Assembly: GCF_014126615.1 (NCBI RefSeq)
Contig: NZ_CP059897.1
Coordinates: 1 to 64,000 of the forward strand
DNA from: Ciceribacter thiooxidans
GTDB lineage: Bacteria; Pseudomonadota; Alphaproteobacteria; Rhizobiales; Rhizobiaceae
Direction: 5' to 3'
Length of the DNA stretch: 64,000 nt
Positions within the stretch are counted from its first letter, which is position 1. The number at the start of each line of letters is the position of its first letter. The notes under the pieces are model-generated. The model saw only the letters and a program-made list of their open reading frames with translations, searched no databases and had not been told where the DNA came from. This document shows, in pieces, positions 17,245 through 25,111 of this stretch. The position numbers and the translations under genes are program-made.

Positions 17245-18149
17245 GACGAGTGTTTCCCGTAGACTGATTGATAACGATCGAGCGCTTTTTGAAGGCGCAT
17301 GAGGTTGTCGGCCGTGTAGTCGACATAGTCGGCTCCCGGCGCATCGAGGTAGAGTTCGGAAACCATGCTCCACATCGCTTCGCGCAGCAGCGAGGCGCAT
17401 TGCATGGCCGCGAGCGAGTGGCGGATGTCCGGCGAAGGCTCGCCACCGAAATAGGCCCGGAGGAACTCGTCAGACTGTTCCGCCGTCAGCCCGGCATTCG
17501 AGGTCGCGCCGGCGAGATCGAACATGGCAGTCGAGAAGCCGGCATATTCGTAGTCGATCAGCCACAGCTTTTCGCCGTCGTCGAGGATGTTCGACGGCAG
17601 GAGATCGTTGTGCCCGAAGATGATCGGCAGAGGCGCCTGCACGGCCTCCAGCCCCCCGGCGACCACGAGATAGCGTCCGAGTTCCGGGATCATCCGGCTG
17701 CCGCCCGCCTCGAGCGTGCGGGCATAGTCGCGGATGACGTGAAAGGGCCAGAACATGAAACCGGCGCCCGACACGTGGCGCGGCATCTCCTCGTGGAACC
17801 GGCGTAGCAGCCTGGCCACGCGCTCCCGTTCAGCGGCGACATCGGCGGCGGAGAAGGTCTTCGCGTCGAGGAACGCTGACACCATGACACCGGGCTCGGC
17901 ATACTCGATCTGCGGTGCGAACCCTGCCGCATGGGCCGCTCTCGCCGTCATTAGTTCCCGGTCACGATAGACATGGTGGAAGGGATAGTCGGTGCCGAAG
18001 CGGACGACATGGCGGCCCGAGGCGTCCTTCACCACGAAGCTCTCATTGCTCAGGCCACCCTTCAGCGGCTCGATCTCGATCGCCCCTTTCCAGCACGGCA
18101 GATCGGCAATCCGGTCCTCAGACATACGCGGCATCGTCGATACACTCAT
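17241..18149 (-). CDS. Choline kinase-like phosphotransferase (copy 2)
   Basis: A 302-residue APH/choline-kinase-fold enzyme with catalytic loop IIFGHNDLLPSNIL and metal motif LWLIDYEYAGFSTAMFDLAG, both close to classical choline kinases. The N-terminal glycine-rich segment is LKGGLSNESFVV. Its start overlaps the stop of the permease gene (ATGA at 18146-18149), and its stop overlaps the next flavoprotein start, so translation is probably coupled. It is the better choline-kinase match of the two copies. In this operon it could trap an imported amino alcohol as a phosphate ester. Confidence 0.86.
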   Translation of the reverse strand: MSVSTMPRMSEDRIADLPCWKGAIEIEPLKGGLSNESFVVKDASGRHVVRFGTDYPFHHVYRDRELMTARAAHAAGFAPQIEYAEPGVMVSAFLDAKTFSAADVAAERERVARLLRRFHEEMPRHVSGAGFMFWPFHVIRDYARTLEAGGSRMIPELGRYLVVAGGLEAVQAPLPIIFGHNDLLPSNILDDGEKLWLIDYEYAGFSTAMFDLAGATSNAGLTAEQSDEFLRAYFGGEPSPDIRHSLAAMQCASLLREAMWSMVSELYLDAPGADYVDYTADNLMRLQKALDRYQSVYGKHSS

Positions 18150-20173
18150 GCGATCCGCTCCCTCACCCGTGCCGCGCCGGCCGAAATCAGGCGATCGGCG
18201 ATGATGGCGATGAAGGCGACGGCAAGCCCCGCAACGAGGCCGCGCCCCGTATCCGCCTTGGTGAGCGCGATATAGACCTCCTGGCCGAGATCACGGGTGC
18301 CCACGAGCGCCGTAATGACGAGCATTGAGAGGGCGAACATGATCGTCTGGTTGAGGCCGAGCATGATTTCCGGAAGCGCGAGCTTCAGCTTGATCTTGGC
18401 AAGGATCTGCGAAGGGGTGCAGCCCATCGCCTTGCCCGCCTCGATCACGCGCGGATCAACGCGCCGGAGGCCGAGGACCGTGTAGCGGATCGCCGGCGCG
18501 ACGGCATAGGCGACGATGGCGATCAGCGCCGTGAAGTCGCCGACGCGGAACAGCATGACGGCCGGCATCAGGTAGACGAAAGAGGGAAGCGTCTGCAGCG
18601 TGTCGATCACCACCTGCAACCAGCGCCAGAGCCGTTCACGCTCGGCCGCAAGAATGCCGACGGGAATGCCGATCAGGCTCGCGATGACGACCGAGATACC
18701 ACAGAGATAGACGGTGACCATCGCCTTCTCCCACTGGCCGGTGGCGGCAATCAGGAAAGAGAGTACGCCGGCCGTCAACGCCAGGCGAAAGCCGCCCAGC
18801 CGATAGCCGGTAAGCGCAAGCAGGGCCACGACGCCGACCCAGGGCAATTCACCGAGGAAGCGCTTCACCGGAACGAGAAGGCCGAGGAGCAACGTCGTGC
18901 GGAGAGCCTCCAGCGCATCGAAGAAGTTGAGGTTGATCCATTTCACGACGTCGTTCCAGAAGCCGCCGGTCGAGAGCACCAGGCCTTCGGGATAGGCTTC
19001 AAGAGCCGGCGCCACCACGCTGGCGACGAGGCTTGTCGCGAGAATACCGACCGCAGCTGCCACATAAGGGTGACGCCCAACGACATTTCCGCCCGTGACA
19101 GCCGGCGAAGGCGCCCCTGCCTTTCTCGCATAGGCCTGGCTCAACCGGTCGAGTGCGACGGCAAGTGCGACAATGGCGAAGCCCGCTTCCAGACCCGCGC
19201 CGATGTCGAGCCGGCGGAGTGCCGCAAGGACGTCGAAGCCGAGACCGCCGGCGCCGATCATCGAGGCAATGATCACCATATTGAGCGAGAGCATGATGAC
19301 CTGGTTGACGCCGACCATGAGCGCGTCGGAGGCGGAAGGTACCATGACCTTCCATGTCATCTGTCGCCGGGAGCAGCCGACCATATGCCCGAGATCGCGA
19401 ATTTCCGACGGTACGGCCCTCAGCCCGTGAATGGTGATCCGCACCATTGGCGGCATCGCGTAGATCAGGGTGCCGACGATCGCCGCCGTCGGGCCGAAGC
19501 CGAAGAAATAGAGGATCGGCACGAGATAGGCGAAGATCGGGATCGTCTGCATTAGATCGAGCAGCGGCGTCAGAGCCCGTTCGAACAGGGGCCAGCGGTA
19601 GCCGGCAAGGCCGAGCAGTAGGCCGAGCACGACGCCGATCGGCACCGCCACGACGATCGAGGCAAGCGTCACCATGGCGCTGCTCCACTGCCCGAAGACG
19701 GCAAGAAACGCGAAACAGACGCCGACCAGCGCAGCGAGCTTTCGGCCGCCGGCGTAATAGCCCATCAGGCCGACGAGGACGATGACCCCGAGAAAGGAGA
19801 CCGGCGGCACGAGCTGAACCGCGGCCGACCCCTGGCCGGACAGAAATCCGGTTGACAGCAGGCTGAGCGCCAGCGTGTAGGGAACGTCGATGACGGTCGC
19901 GACGAAACGGGTGAGATCAGTAAACGAAAAGAGCCCGAAGCTCGCCTCGTTGACCAGCCACTTGGTCCATCCCCCGATATGACGTGCCGCGGGAATTTGC
20001 CATGCGCGTGGGTAATCGAACGCCCACTTGGCGATCGCCGGACCAATCCACCAGGCGATCAATGAGGCGAACGCGGTGAGCGCGACGAGCAGATCGGGAA
20101 GGCGGCCCATTCGGCTACCCGCCCGGTCGTGGCCGGGCGCCAGGGGTTCTGTCGATGCGAGCGGCGCGGACAT
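18146..20173 (-). CDS. Betaine/proline-type ABC transporter permease, double-length
   Basis: A 675-residue inner-membrane protein containing two ProW-like (BPD_transp_1) permease units in tandem, about twice the length of E. coli ProW. Each unit has a permease signature, around GCSRRQMTWKVMVPSASDALMVG (first half, abbreviated: GCSRRQ...VPSA) and GCTPSQILAKIKLKLALPE (second half). So one polypeptide probably supplies both transmembrane halves. It is encoded 4 bp downstream of the ATPase gene and overlaps the kinase gene below. Substrates of this family are quaternary ammonium compounds such as glycine betaine or choline. Confidence 0.9.
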   Translation of the reverse strand: MSAPLASTEPLAPGHDRAGSRMGRLPDLLVALTAFASLIAWWIGPAIAKWAFDYPRAWQIPAARHIGGWTKWLVNEASFGLFSFTDLTRFVATVIDVPYTLALSLLSTGFLSGQGSAAVQLVPPVSFLGVIVLVGLMGYYAGGRKLAALVGVCFAFLAVFGQWSSAMVTLASIVVAVPIGVVLGLLLGLAGYRWPLFERALTPLLDLMQTIPIFAYLVPILYFFGFGPTAAIVGTLIYAMPPMVRITIHGLRAVPSEIRDLGHMVGCSRRQMTWKVMVPSASDALMVGVNQVIMLSLNMVIIASMIGAGGLGFDVLAALRRLDIGAGLEAGFAIVALAVALDRLSQAYARKAGAPSPAVTGGNVVGRHPYVAAAVGILATSLVASVVAPALEAYPEGLVLSTGGFWNDVVKWINLNFFDALEALRTTLLLGLLVPVKRFLGELPWVGVVALLALTGYRLGGFRLALTAGVLSFLIAATGQWEKAMVTVYLCGISVVIASLIGIPVGILAAERERLWRWLQVVIDTLQTLPSFVYLMPAVMLFRVGDFTALIAIVAYAVAPAIRYTVLGLRRVDPRVIEAGKAMGCTPSQILAKIKLKLALPEIMLGLNQTIMFALSMLVITALVGTRDLGQEVYIALTKADTGRGLVAGLAVAFIAIIADRLISAGAARVRERIA

Positions 20174-20177
20174 CGGA

Positions 20178-21194
20178 TCACCCCTGCATCATGATAGTGA
20201 CGACATCGTCGCGGTGAACGGAGCCGATCACCCCGCCGTCCGGGCCGGTGACGCCGATCGGTCCGCCGGATCCGGCAAACAAGGGCGCTACCTCGGCCAC
20301 TGTCGTGCGCGCGTCAACGGTTGTCGCGGCAGATGCGCCCGGCTCGGGCTTCATGACAGAAGCAACCTTGATGACCTTGGCACGCGCCACGTTGCGGGTG
20401 AACTCGGCCACGTATGGCGTTGCCGGATTGAGCACGAGTTCCTCCGGCGTGCCGGATTGTACCACTTCACCGTCTTTCATGATGGCGATGCGGTCGGCAA
20501 GCCTGATCGCCTCGTCGAAATCATGTGTGATGAAGACGATGGTCTTCTTCAGGACCGACTGCAGGCGCATGAACTCGTCCTGCATCTCGCGGCGGATGAG
20601 CGGATCGAGAGCGGAGAACGGCTCGTCGAGGAACCAGAGCTCCGGCTCGACGGCGAGCGAACGCGCGATCCCCACCCTTTGCTGCTGTCCGCCGGAGAGC
20701 TGGCGGGGGAAGACATTCTCCTTGCCGGCGAGCCCGACAAGCTCGATCATTCTGTGGGCACGCTCCTCGCGCTTCGACCGTTCGACGCCCTGGACTTCGA
20801 GCGGAAAGGCGACATTGGCGAGAACGCTCAGGTGGGGCAGCAGCGCGAAGTGCTGGAAGACCATGCCCATCTGGTGGCGTCGGATCTCGATCATGCGGGC
20901 ATCACTCGCCGCAAGCAGGTTTTCGCCGTTGAACAGGATTTCGCCGGAGGTCGGCTCGATCAGTCGTGACAGACACCGCACAAGCGTCGATTTTCCCGAG
21001 CCGGAGAGCCCCATGATGACGAAAATCTCCCCGCTCCTTACCTCGAGATTGACGTCGCGGACGGCTCCGACAAGTCCTGCCTCTGCGAGATCTTCCATGC
21101 CCGGCGTTCCGCCCGACGCACGGAGCGCCTCCCGCGCACCTGCACCGAAGATCTTCCAGACATTGCGGCAGACGAGTTTGGCTTCAGAGGACAT
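20178..21194 (-). CDS. Betaine/proline-type ABC transporter ATP-binding protein
   Basis: ProV/OpuAA-like ATPase of about 338 residues: Walker A GLSGSGKST, Q-loop GMVFQHFALLPH, signature LSGGQQQRV, Walker B LWFLDEPFSALDP and H-loop FITHDFDEA. A C-terminal CBS-like segment (TTVAEVAPLFAGSGGPIGV) is typical of ProV. The ATG at 21194 (MSSEAKLVC) is preferred; another ATG 21 bases upstream would add seven residues and has no better RBS. It energises the double-length permease immediately downstream. Confidence 0.9.
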   Translation of the reverse strand: MSSEAKLVCRNVWKIFGAGAREALRASGGTPGMEDLAEAGLVGAVRDVNLEVRSGEIFVIMGLSGSGKSTLVRCLSRLIEPTSGEILFNGENLLAASDARMIEIRRHQMGMVFQHFALLPHLSVLANVAFPLEVQGVERSKREERAHRMIELVGLAGKENVFPRQLSGGQQQRVGIARSLAVEPELWFLDEPFSALDPLIRREMQDEFMRLQSVLKKTIVFITHDFDEAIRLADRIAIMKDGEVVQSGTPEELVLNPATPYVAEFTRNVARAKVIKVASVMKPEPGASAATTVDARTTVAEVAPLFAGSGGPIGVTGPDGGVIGSVHRDDVVTIMMQG

Positions 21195-21303
21195 GAGGGT
21201 TCCGCAGGCTCGCATGGACGACTGGCGCCGTTAGACGGTCACGACAGGAACGCGGGCACCCATGTTGAGAAAGGTGGTCATGGATGGCCGTGGTCGGGGA
21301 GCG

Positions 21304-22269
21304 CTATTTCTTGATCCAATCGGACCAACGCGCCTCGTTGGCGGCCATCCAGGCCGCCACGACGTCTTCGAGCTTCTTGCCGTTGACGTCGACGTCGGTG
21401 ATCATCGCACCCATTTCGTCGTTGTTGACGTTGAAGGCCTTGATCGCCTTGTACGCGCCCGGCCACTTGTCCTTCACGCCCACCCAGCCGGCCTTCCAGA
21501 TAGGGCCGAAGGGCTTGCCGCAGTCGTAGGCCATGTCGGGATTGGAGCCCCAGCTCGCGTCGTTATAACATTCGGGCGTGTAGGTGGGGAACTCGACCCA
21601 CTCACCCTTGTACTTGGCAGGCGCCCAATGCGGCGCGTAGATCCACAGCATGATCGGCGCCTGGCGTTGATAGGCGCTTTCGAGCTCCGCAAAGAGGGCG
21701 GCGTCCGTGCCGGCATGCACGACTTCAAAGGGCAGGTCGAGAGCCTCGACGCGTTCGTCGTCGAAGCCACCCCAGGTCACAGGGCCGCCGAGATAGCGAC
21801 CCTTCGGTGCAGTCTCAGCCGTGGAAAAGGCTTCTGCGCAGGCCGGTTCCTTCAACGCTTCCCAATTGGGCAGGCCCGGGCATTTTTCCTTCATGTAATC
21901 CGGAAACCACCACTCCTCCTTCGCCTGCATCCCGGTCTCGCCGAGATTTTCGACCTTGCCGGTCGCAACAGCGTTATCGAGCGCCTCCTGTCCGGTGGTC
22001 GCCCAGATTTCCATGGCGACGTGAAGGTCTCCCGTCTCCAGCCCCGCGAACTGCGCGAGATAGTCGGCCTGGACATATTCCACGGAATATCCGGCCTTCT
22101 TCAGCACTTCGCCCATGATGTTGGTGGTGATCAGCTGACCGGTCCAGTCGTGCAGGGTCAGCTTGATCGGATCTGTGGATTCCTGTGCCATCGACGGCGT
22201 GGCCAAGACCACGCCCGACAAGAGAAGAACGGCCGCGGACAATCGCGGCAGGCGCGCAAGATCAAGCAT
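21304..22269 (-). CDS. Betaine-type ABC transporter substrate-binding protein (OpuAC/ProX family)
   Basis: A periplasmic binding protein of 321 residues with a Sec signal (MLDLARLPRLSAAVLLLSG to AMAQ-type cleavage near residue 29). The mature part is OpuAC-like (KLTLHDWTGQLITTNIMGE, DLHVAMEIWATTGQEAL) and aromatic-rich (EEWWFPDYM, WIYAPHWAP), suited to cation-pi binding of quaternary amines. The ATG at 22269 follows GGGAGAA. It is the first gene of the leftward operon, divergent from the DeoR regulator. The ligand is probably a methylated ammonium compound; which one cannot be read from sequence. Confidence 0.9.
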   Translation of the reverse strand: MLDLARLPRLSAAVLLLSGVVLATPSMAQESTDPIKLTLHDWTGQLITTNIMGEVLKKAGYSVEYVQADYLAQFAGLETGDLHVAMEIWATTGQEALDNAVATGKVENLGETGMQAKEEWWFPDYMKEKCPGLPNWEALKEPACAEAFSTAETAPKGRYLGGPVTWGGFDDERVEALDLPFEVVHAGTDAALFAELESAYQRQAPIMLWIYAPHWAPAKYKGEWVEFPTYTPECYNDASWGSNPDMAYDCGKPFGPIWKAGWVGVKDKWPGAYKAIKAFNVNNDEMGAMITDVDVNGKKLEDVVAAWMAANEARWSDWIKK

Positions 22270-22509
22270 TCGAGTTCTCCCAGTAGAGCCCGTTGAAAGA
22301 GTGATGAACTGGCAAGGCACCCGACCGTCGTTCCCCGTACTTTTCGTATCTCGAGACGGGAGTGCGTGGCGGCAATCTCATGTCAGACAAGATCGCTTGT
22401 CAACGCCAATTTGTGGTTTTTTGTGTTTTTATGCCCGTTTCTGTGGCCGATGATTGCCGTCGTGGCTCGGCTGCGCTATGACGACAGTGCAGAACGAGTG
22501 GTTGGAATC
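22270..22509. promoter_or_regulatory. Divergent promoter region between betaine-type operon and deoR-type gene
   Basis: A 240-bp gap between divergent genes. At 22411-22430 it contains TTGTGGTTTT followed by TTGTGTTTTT, a direct repeat with a 10-bp (one helical turn) period, in an otherwise GC-rich area. DeoR-family regulators often bind such T-rich direct repeats near their own promoter, so this is a candidate operator. No experimental or alignment support. Confidence 0.35.
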
Positions 22510-23265
22510 ATGGCTCCTTCGAAAAGGCACAGGGATATTCTTCGCCTGCTCGAACGCGACGGCACCGTCGCTGTCGCGGAACTTGCACGGAAGCTCAACG
22601 TCTCGCTGGAGACGATCCGCCGGGACATCAAGCCGCTTGCCGGCAACGGGAGCGTGATCAAGCTGCACGGCGCGGTCAGCCTTCCCTCCGTCGTTGGGGA
22701 AGCTCCGTTCGAGAAGCGAATGCGCGAAAACAGCGGCGCGAAACGGGCGATCGCCGCGGCCGTCGCCGCGACCATCCGCGACGGCGACTCCATCATGATG
22801 GATACCGGCACGACGACGAGTTTTCTCGCACGTGAACTGCTCGGCCATCGCCGCCTGACGGTCGTGACGAACTCCTCCGACATCGCCCGCACGCTCGCGA
22901 CTGTCAACGACAACAGGGTCTACATGGCAGGTGGGGAACTACGCAGCGACAACGGCGCTGCCTTCGGCACGACCGCGATCGAATTCGTCAGCCGCTTCGC
23001 CGTCACCCACGCGGTGATCTCAACTGGGGCGGTGAACGCCGGGGGCATGATGGATTTCGACCTGGAAGAAGCCGAATTCGCCCGCATGGTTCTGACGCGC
23101 GGCAAACGCGCCCTAGTGGTGACCGACCACAGCAAGTTCGGGCGAGATGGGCTGGTGAGAGTGAGCGGCTTCGACGCAATCACGGAGCTTGCGACCGACA
23201 AGGCCCCGCCGCCGGACATCGCCGAAGCGCTTTCCGCGGCAGGCGCCGAACTGTTGCTGGCGTGA
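22510..23265 (+). CDS. DeoR/GlpR-family transcriptional regulator
   Basis: A 251-residue regulator with an N-terminal DeoR winged HTH (KRHRDILRLLERDGTVAVAE, then LNVSLETIRRDIKPL) and a C-terminal DeoR sensor domain of the phosphosugar-isomerase-like fold (SIMMDTGTTTSFLAREL; VVTDHSKFGRDGLVRVSGF). The ATG at 22510 is chosen because the DeoR motif starts four residues later; upstream in-frame sequence is not family-like. DeoR proteins usually sense phosphorylated metabolites. That fits an operon with two kinases better than free betaine would. It is divergent from the binding-protein gene and presumably controls it. Confidence 0.88.
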   Translation: MAPSKRHRDILRLLERDGTVAVAELARKLNVSLETIRRDIKPLAGNGSVIKLHGAVSLPSVVGEAPFEKRMRENSGAKRAIAAAVAATIRDGDSIMMDTGTTTSFLARELLGHRRLTVVTNSSDIARTLATVNDNRVYMAGGELRSDNGAAFGTTAIEFVSRFAVTHAVISTGAVNAGGMMDFDLEEAEFARMVLTRGKRALVVTDHSKFGRDGLVRVSGFDAITELATDKAPPPDIAEALSAAGAELLLA

Positions 23266-23353
23266 GGGGCGAGCGGGAGAGACAAGCGAGAAGCATGCGG
23301 CCGAGTCAGAGAGATCCTTGATCAAGGGCATCTGAAAGATCTGGCGCCAGCGA

Positions 23354-23430
23354 TTATTCAAACCATTGTGATGGGTTGAATAAGTTCCAAAGATGCATTA
23401 TTTGAACCATTATGAGGGTCAATTAATGCA
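23354..23430. promoter_or_regulatory. Twin inverted-repeat operators upstream of and overlapping hipA
   Basis: Operator 1: TTATTCAAACCAT (23354-23366), loop TGTG, ATGGGTTGAATAA (23371-23383), one mismatch. Operator 2: TGCATTATTTGAACC (23394-23408), 7-base loop, GGGTCAATTAATGCA (23416-23430), two mismatches. Their matching TTATT starts are 44 bp apart, about four helical turns. Operator 2 contains the likely RBS (GAGGG, 23414-23418) and the hipA ATG at 23426. Binding by the HTH partner encoded downstream would block both transcription and translation start. The pairing is seen directly; the binding protein is inferred. Confidence 0.7.
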
Positions 23431-24748
23431 CTTAACGCTCCAAACCCATTTCGATGGTGAGTGGCATCACGCCGCAACGCTAGAACTCAAGGACGACGCG
23501 GCCGGTTTCCAGGGCGCGTCGATCGTCGATTACGATCTCGACTATTTCGTCACTGTGGCATCGGCGGAGTTTGCGGCCGGAAAAACCGTTCGCGACCATC
23601 GCGCGTTGTCCGTCCGCTATCCCGTTGATCTCGAAAATCGATACAGCCGCAGTTGGCCGCCTTTCCTCTTGGATCTTATGCCCCAAGGACATGCGAGGCG
23701 AAAGCTTGCCGATCACCTCGGCCTTGCTGAAGGCTCGCGCGCTTCTGATCTGCCGCTGCTTTTGCGATCGGCGACGGGCGGCATTGGCAATGTCCGGATC
23801 AAGGAAGCGGCCGAGGCCGAAACGGAACGGCTGCGCGGCGTTGAGCGTCAAGGGGTTACAGAGGCCGAAATCCTTGAGCGGTCGGATCGCTTCATGGAAG
23901 TCGCCGATCGCTTTGGAATGCTCGCCTCCGGCTCAAGCGGTTTGCAAGGCGAATGGCCGAAGGTCTCGATGACCCAGGCGAACGACGGGCTCTATTATCC
24001 CGACAGCTTCGTGACCGATGATGAAGCCATGCGCCACGTCATCGTAAAGCTGGTGCGTAGCAACGAGCCTGTGGACCGCCTGATCCTCGAAGGCGAAGCC
24101 CTCTATTCACGGATCGCTCAAGAGATTGGTCTGAATGTCAGCGAACCGTCGACCTATGCCGAAGGCGTCCTGATCATTCCCCGTTTCGACCGGAAAAAAA
24201 GAGAAGGTGGCGGAACCGTCCGGCTGGGCCAGGAAAGCCTCGTGTCCGCGATCGGCGTTGCCGATTTCGGCCATGTCGGCACGCATGAGGCCTATTTCGA
24301 CGTTCTGCGCCAATATTCGGCCGATCCCTTCTCGGACATAGTCGAATACCTGAAGCGCGATATCGCCAACCTGGCGTTTGGCAATCCGGACAATCACGGC
24401 CGCAACTCCGCGCTGCGCAAGCACCCGGACGGCACGATCCGACTGTCTCCACTCTTTGATTTTGCGCCCATGCGCCTCGCAAAAGAGGGGATCGTTCGCT
24501 CCACTCGCTGGGCCATGATGCATGACAGTGGTCGCGATCATCTTCCTGATTGGAAGCGCATTTGTGGCGAACTGGTTCCTGATCCTGCTGAGCAGAGAGC
24601 TTTAGCGTCTGCGCTCTACGCATTCGCCGGACACCTTCGGCTTGCACCGGACATGGCGAATGATATGGGGGCGTCTCCGGCACTTCTGCAGCGCGCAATG
24701 GGACGCTGCATGGAAATCACGGACAGTGTTCTAGCGGCGTGCCAGTGA
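23426..24748 (+). CDS. hipA: HipA-family serine/threonine kinase toxin
   Basis: A 440-residue HipA-like protein. Characteristic parts are the N-terminal HipA_N segment (RYPVDLENRYSRSWPPFLLDL), the kinase substrate-loop region IIPRFDRKKREGGG, the catalytic NPDNHGRN motif (about residues 317-325) and the metal-binding segment LSPLFDFAPM (about 342). HipA kinases phosphorylate cellular targets such as glutamyl-tRNA synthetase and cause growth arrest when free of HipB. The ATG at 23426 is preferred over 23393 because GAGGG lies 7 bases upstream of it and the upper ATG falls inside the first arm of an operator. An HTH gene follows 17 bp downstream. Confidence 0.85.
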   Translation: MHLTLQTHFDGEWHHAATLELKDDAAGFQGASIVDYDLDYFVTVASAEFAAGKTVRDHRALSVRYPVDLENRYSRSWPPFLLDLMPQGHARRKLADHLGLAEGSRASDLPLLLRSATGGIGNVRIKEAAEAETERLRGVERQGVTEAEILERSDRFMEVADRFGMLASGSSGLQGEWPKVSMTQANDGLYYPDSFVTDDEAMRHVIVKLVRSNEPVDRLILEGEALYSRIAQEIGLNVSEPSTYAEGVLIIPRFDRKKREGGGTVRLGQESLVSAIGVADFGHVGTHEAYFDVLRQYSADPFSDIVEYLKRDIANLAFGNPDNHGRNSALRKHPDGTIRLSPLFDFAPMRLAKEGIVRSTRWAMMHDSGRDHLPDWKRICGELVPDPAEQRALASALYAFAGHLRLAPDMANDMGASPALLQRAMGRCMEITDSVLAACQ

Positions 24749-24765
24749 TGTTGGAGGACAGCTAA

Positions 24766-25044
24766 ATGGCTCGCTGGAAGAAACCCACGAAAGAAGAGAT
24801 TCTCGAAAACCGGCAAACACTGGCGGAGCGTGCTCGAACCGGGGACCTGCGCTTGCCTGAAGCCGTCGCGGAAATCCGCAGGGGCTTCGGCATGACGCAA
24901 GAAGAATTCGCCAGAATGCTTGGTCTCACCAGACGTCAGATTGCCGAAATAGAGACGGGCGCTGCCAACCCGACGCTTGAGACGCTGGTCAAGATTGGCC
25001 GCCTGTTCGGGTTCTCCATCGGCTTCGTCCCCAAGGGAAACTGA
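24766..25044 (+). CDS. hipB: HTH (Xre-type) antitoxin-like partner of HipA
   Basis: A 92-residue DNA-binding protein with a clear Xre/Cro HTH: FGMTQEEFARMLGLTRRQIAEIETG followed by the helix PTLETLVKIGRLFGFS. The N-terminal 35 residues are charged. Position directly behind hipA, on the same strand, makes it the probable HipB-type antitoxin and autorepressor. The order is unusual, because in the classical E. coli hip operon the antitoxin gene comes first. Its likely targets are the two inverted repeats ahead of hipA. Confidence 0.78.
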   Translation: MARWKKPTKEEILENRQTLAERARTGDLRLPEAVAEIRRGFGMTQEEFARMLGLTRRQIAEIETGAANPTLETLVKIGRLFGFSIGFVPKGN

Positions 25045-25111
25045 CGGAGGTGAAACCCTTGGGGGGCTCGCCGCCTGTCTAGTCCTTTTGGACACGGCTC
25101 TCCGATTTCAC

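Noticed and set aside
23341..23350. CTGGCGCCAG perfect 10-bp palindrome as a separate operator
   Set aside because: Short GC palindromes are frequent at this base composition; it does not resemble the two hip operators.
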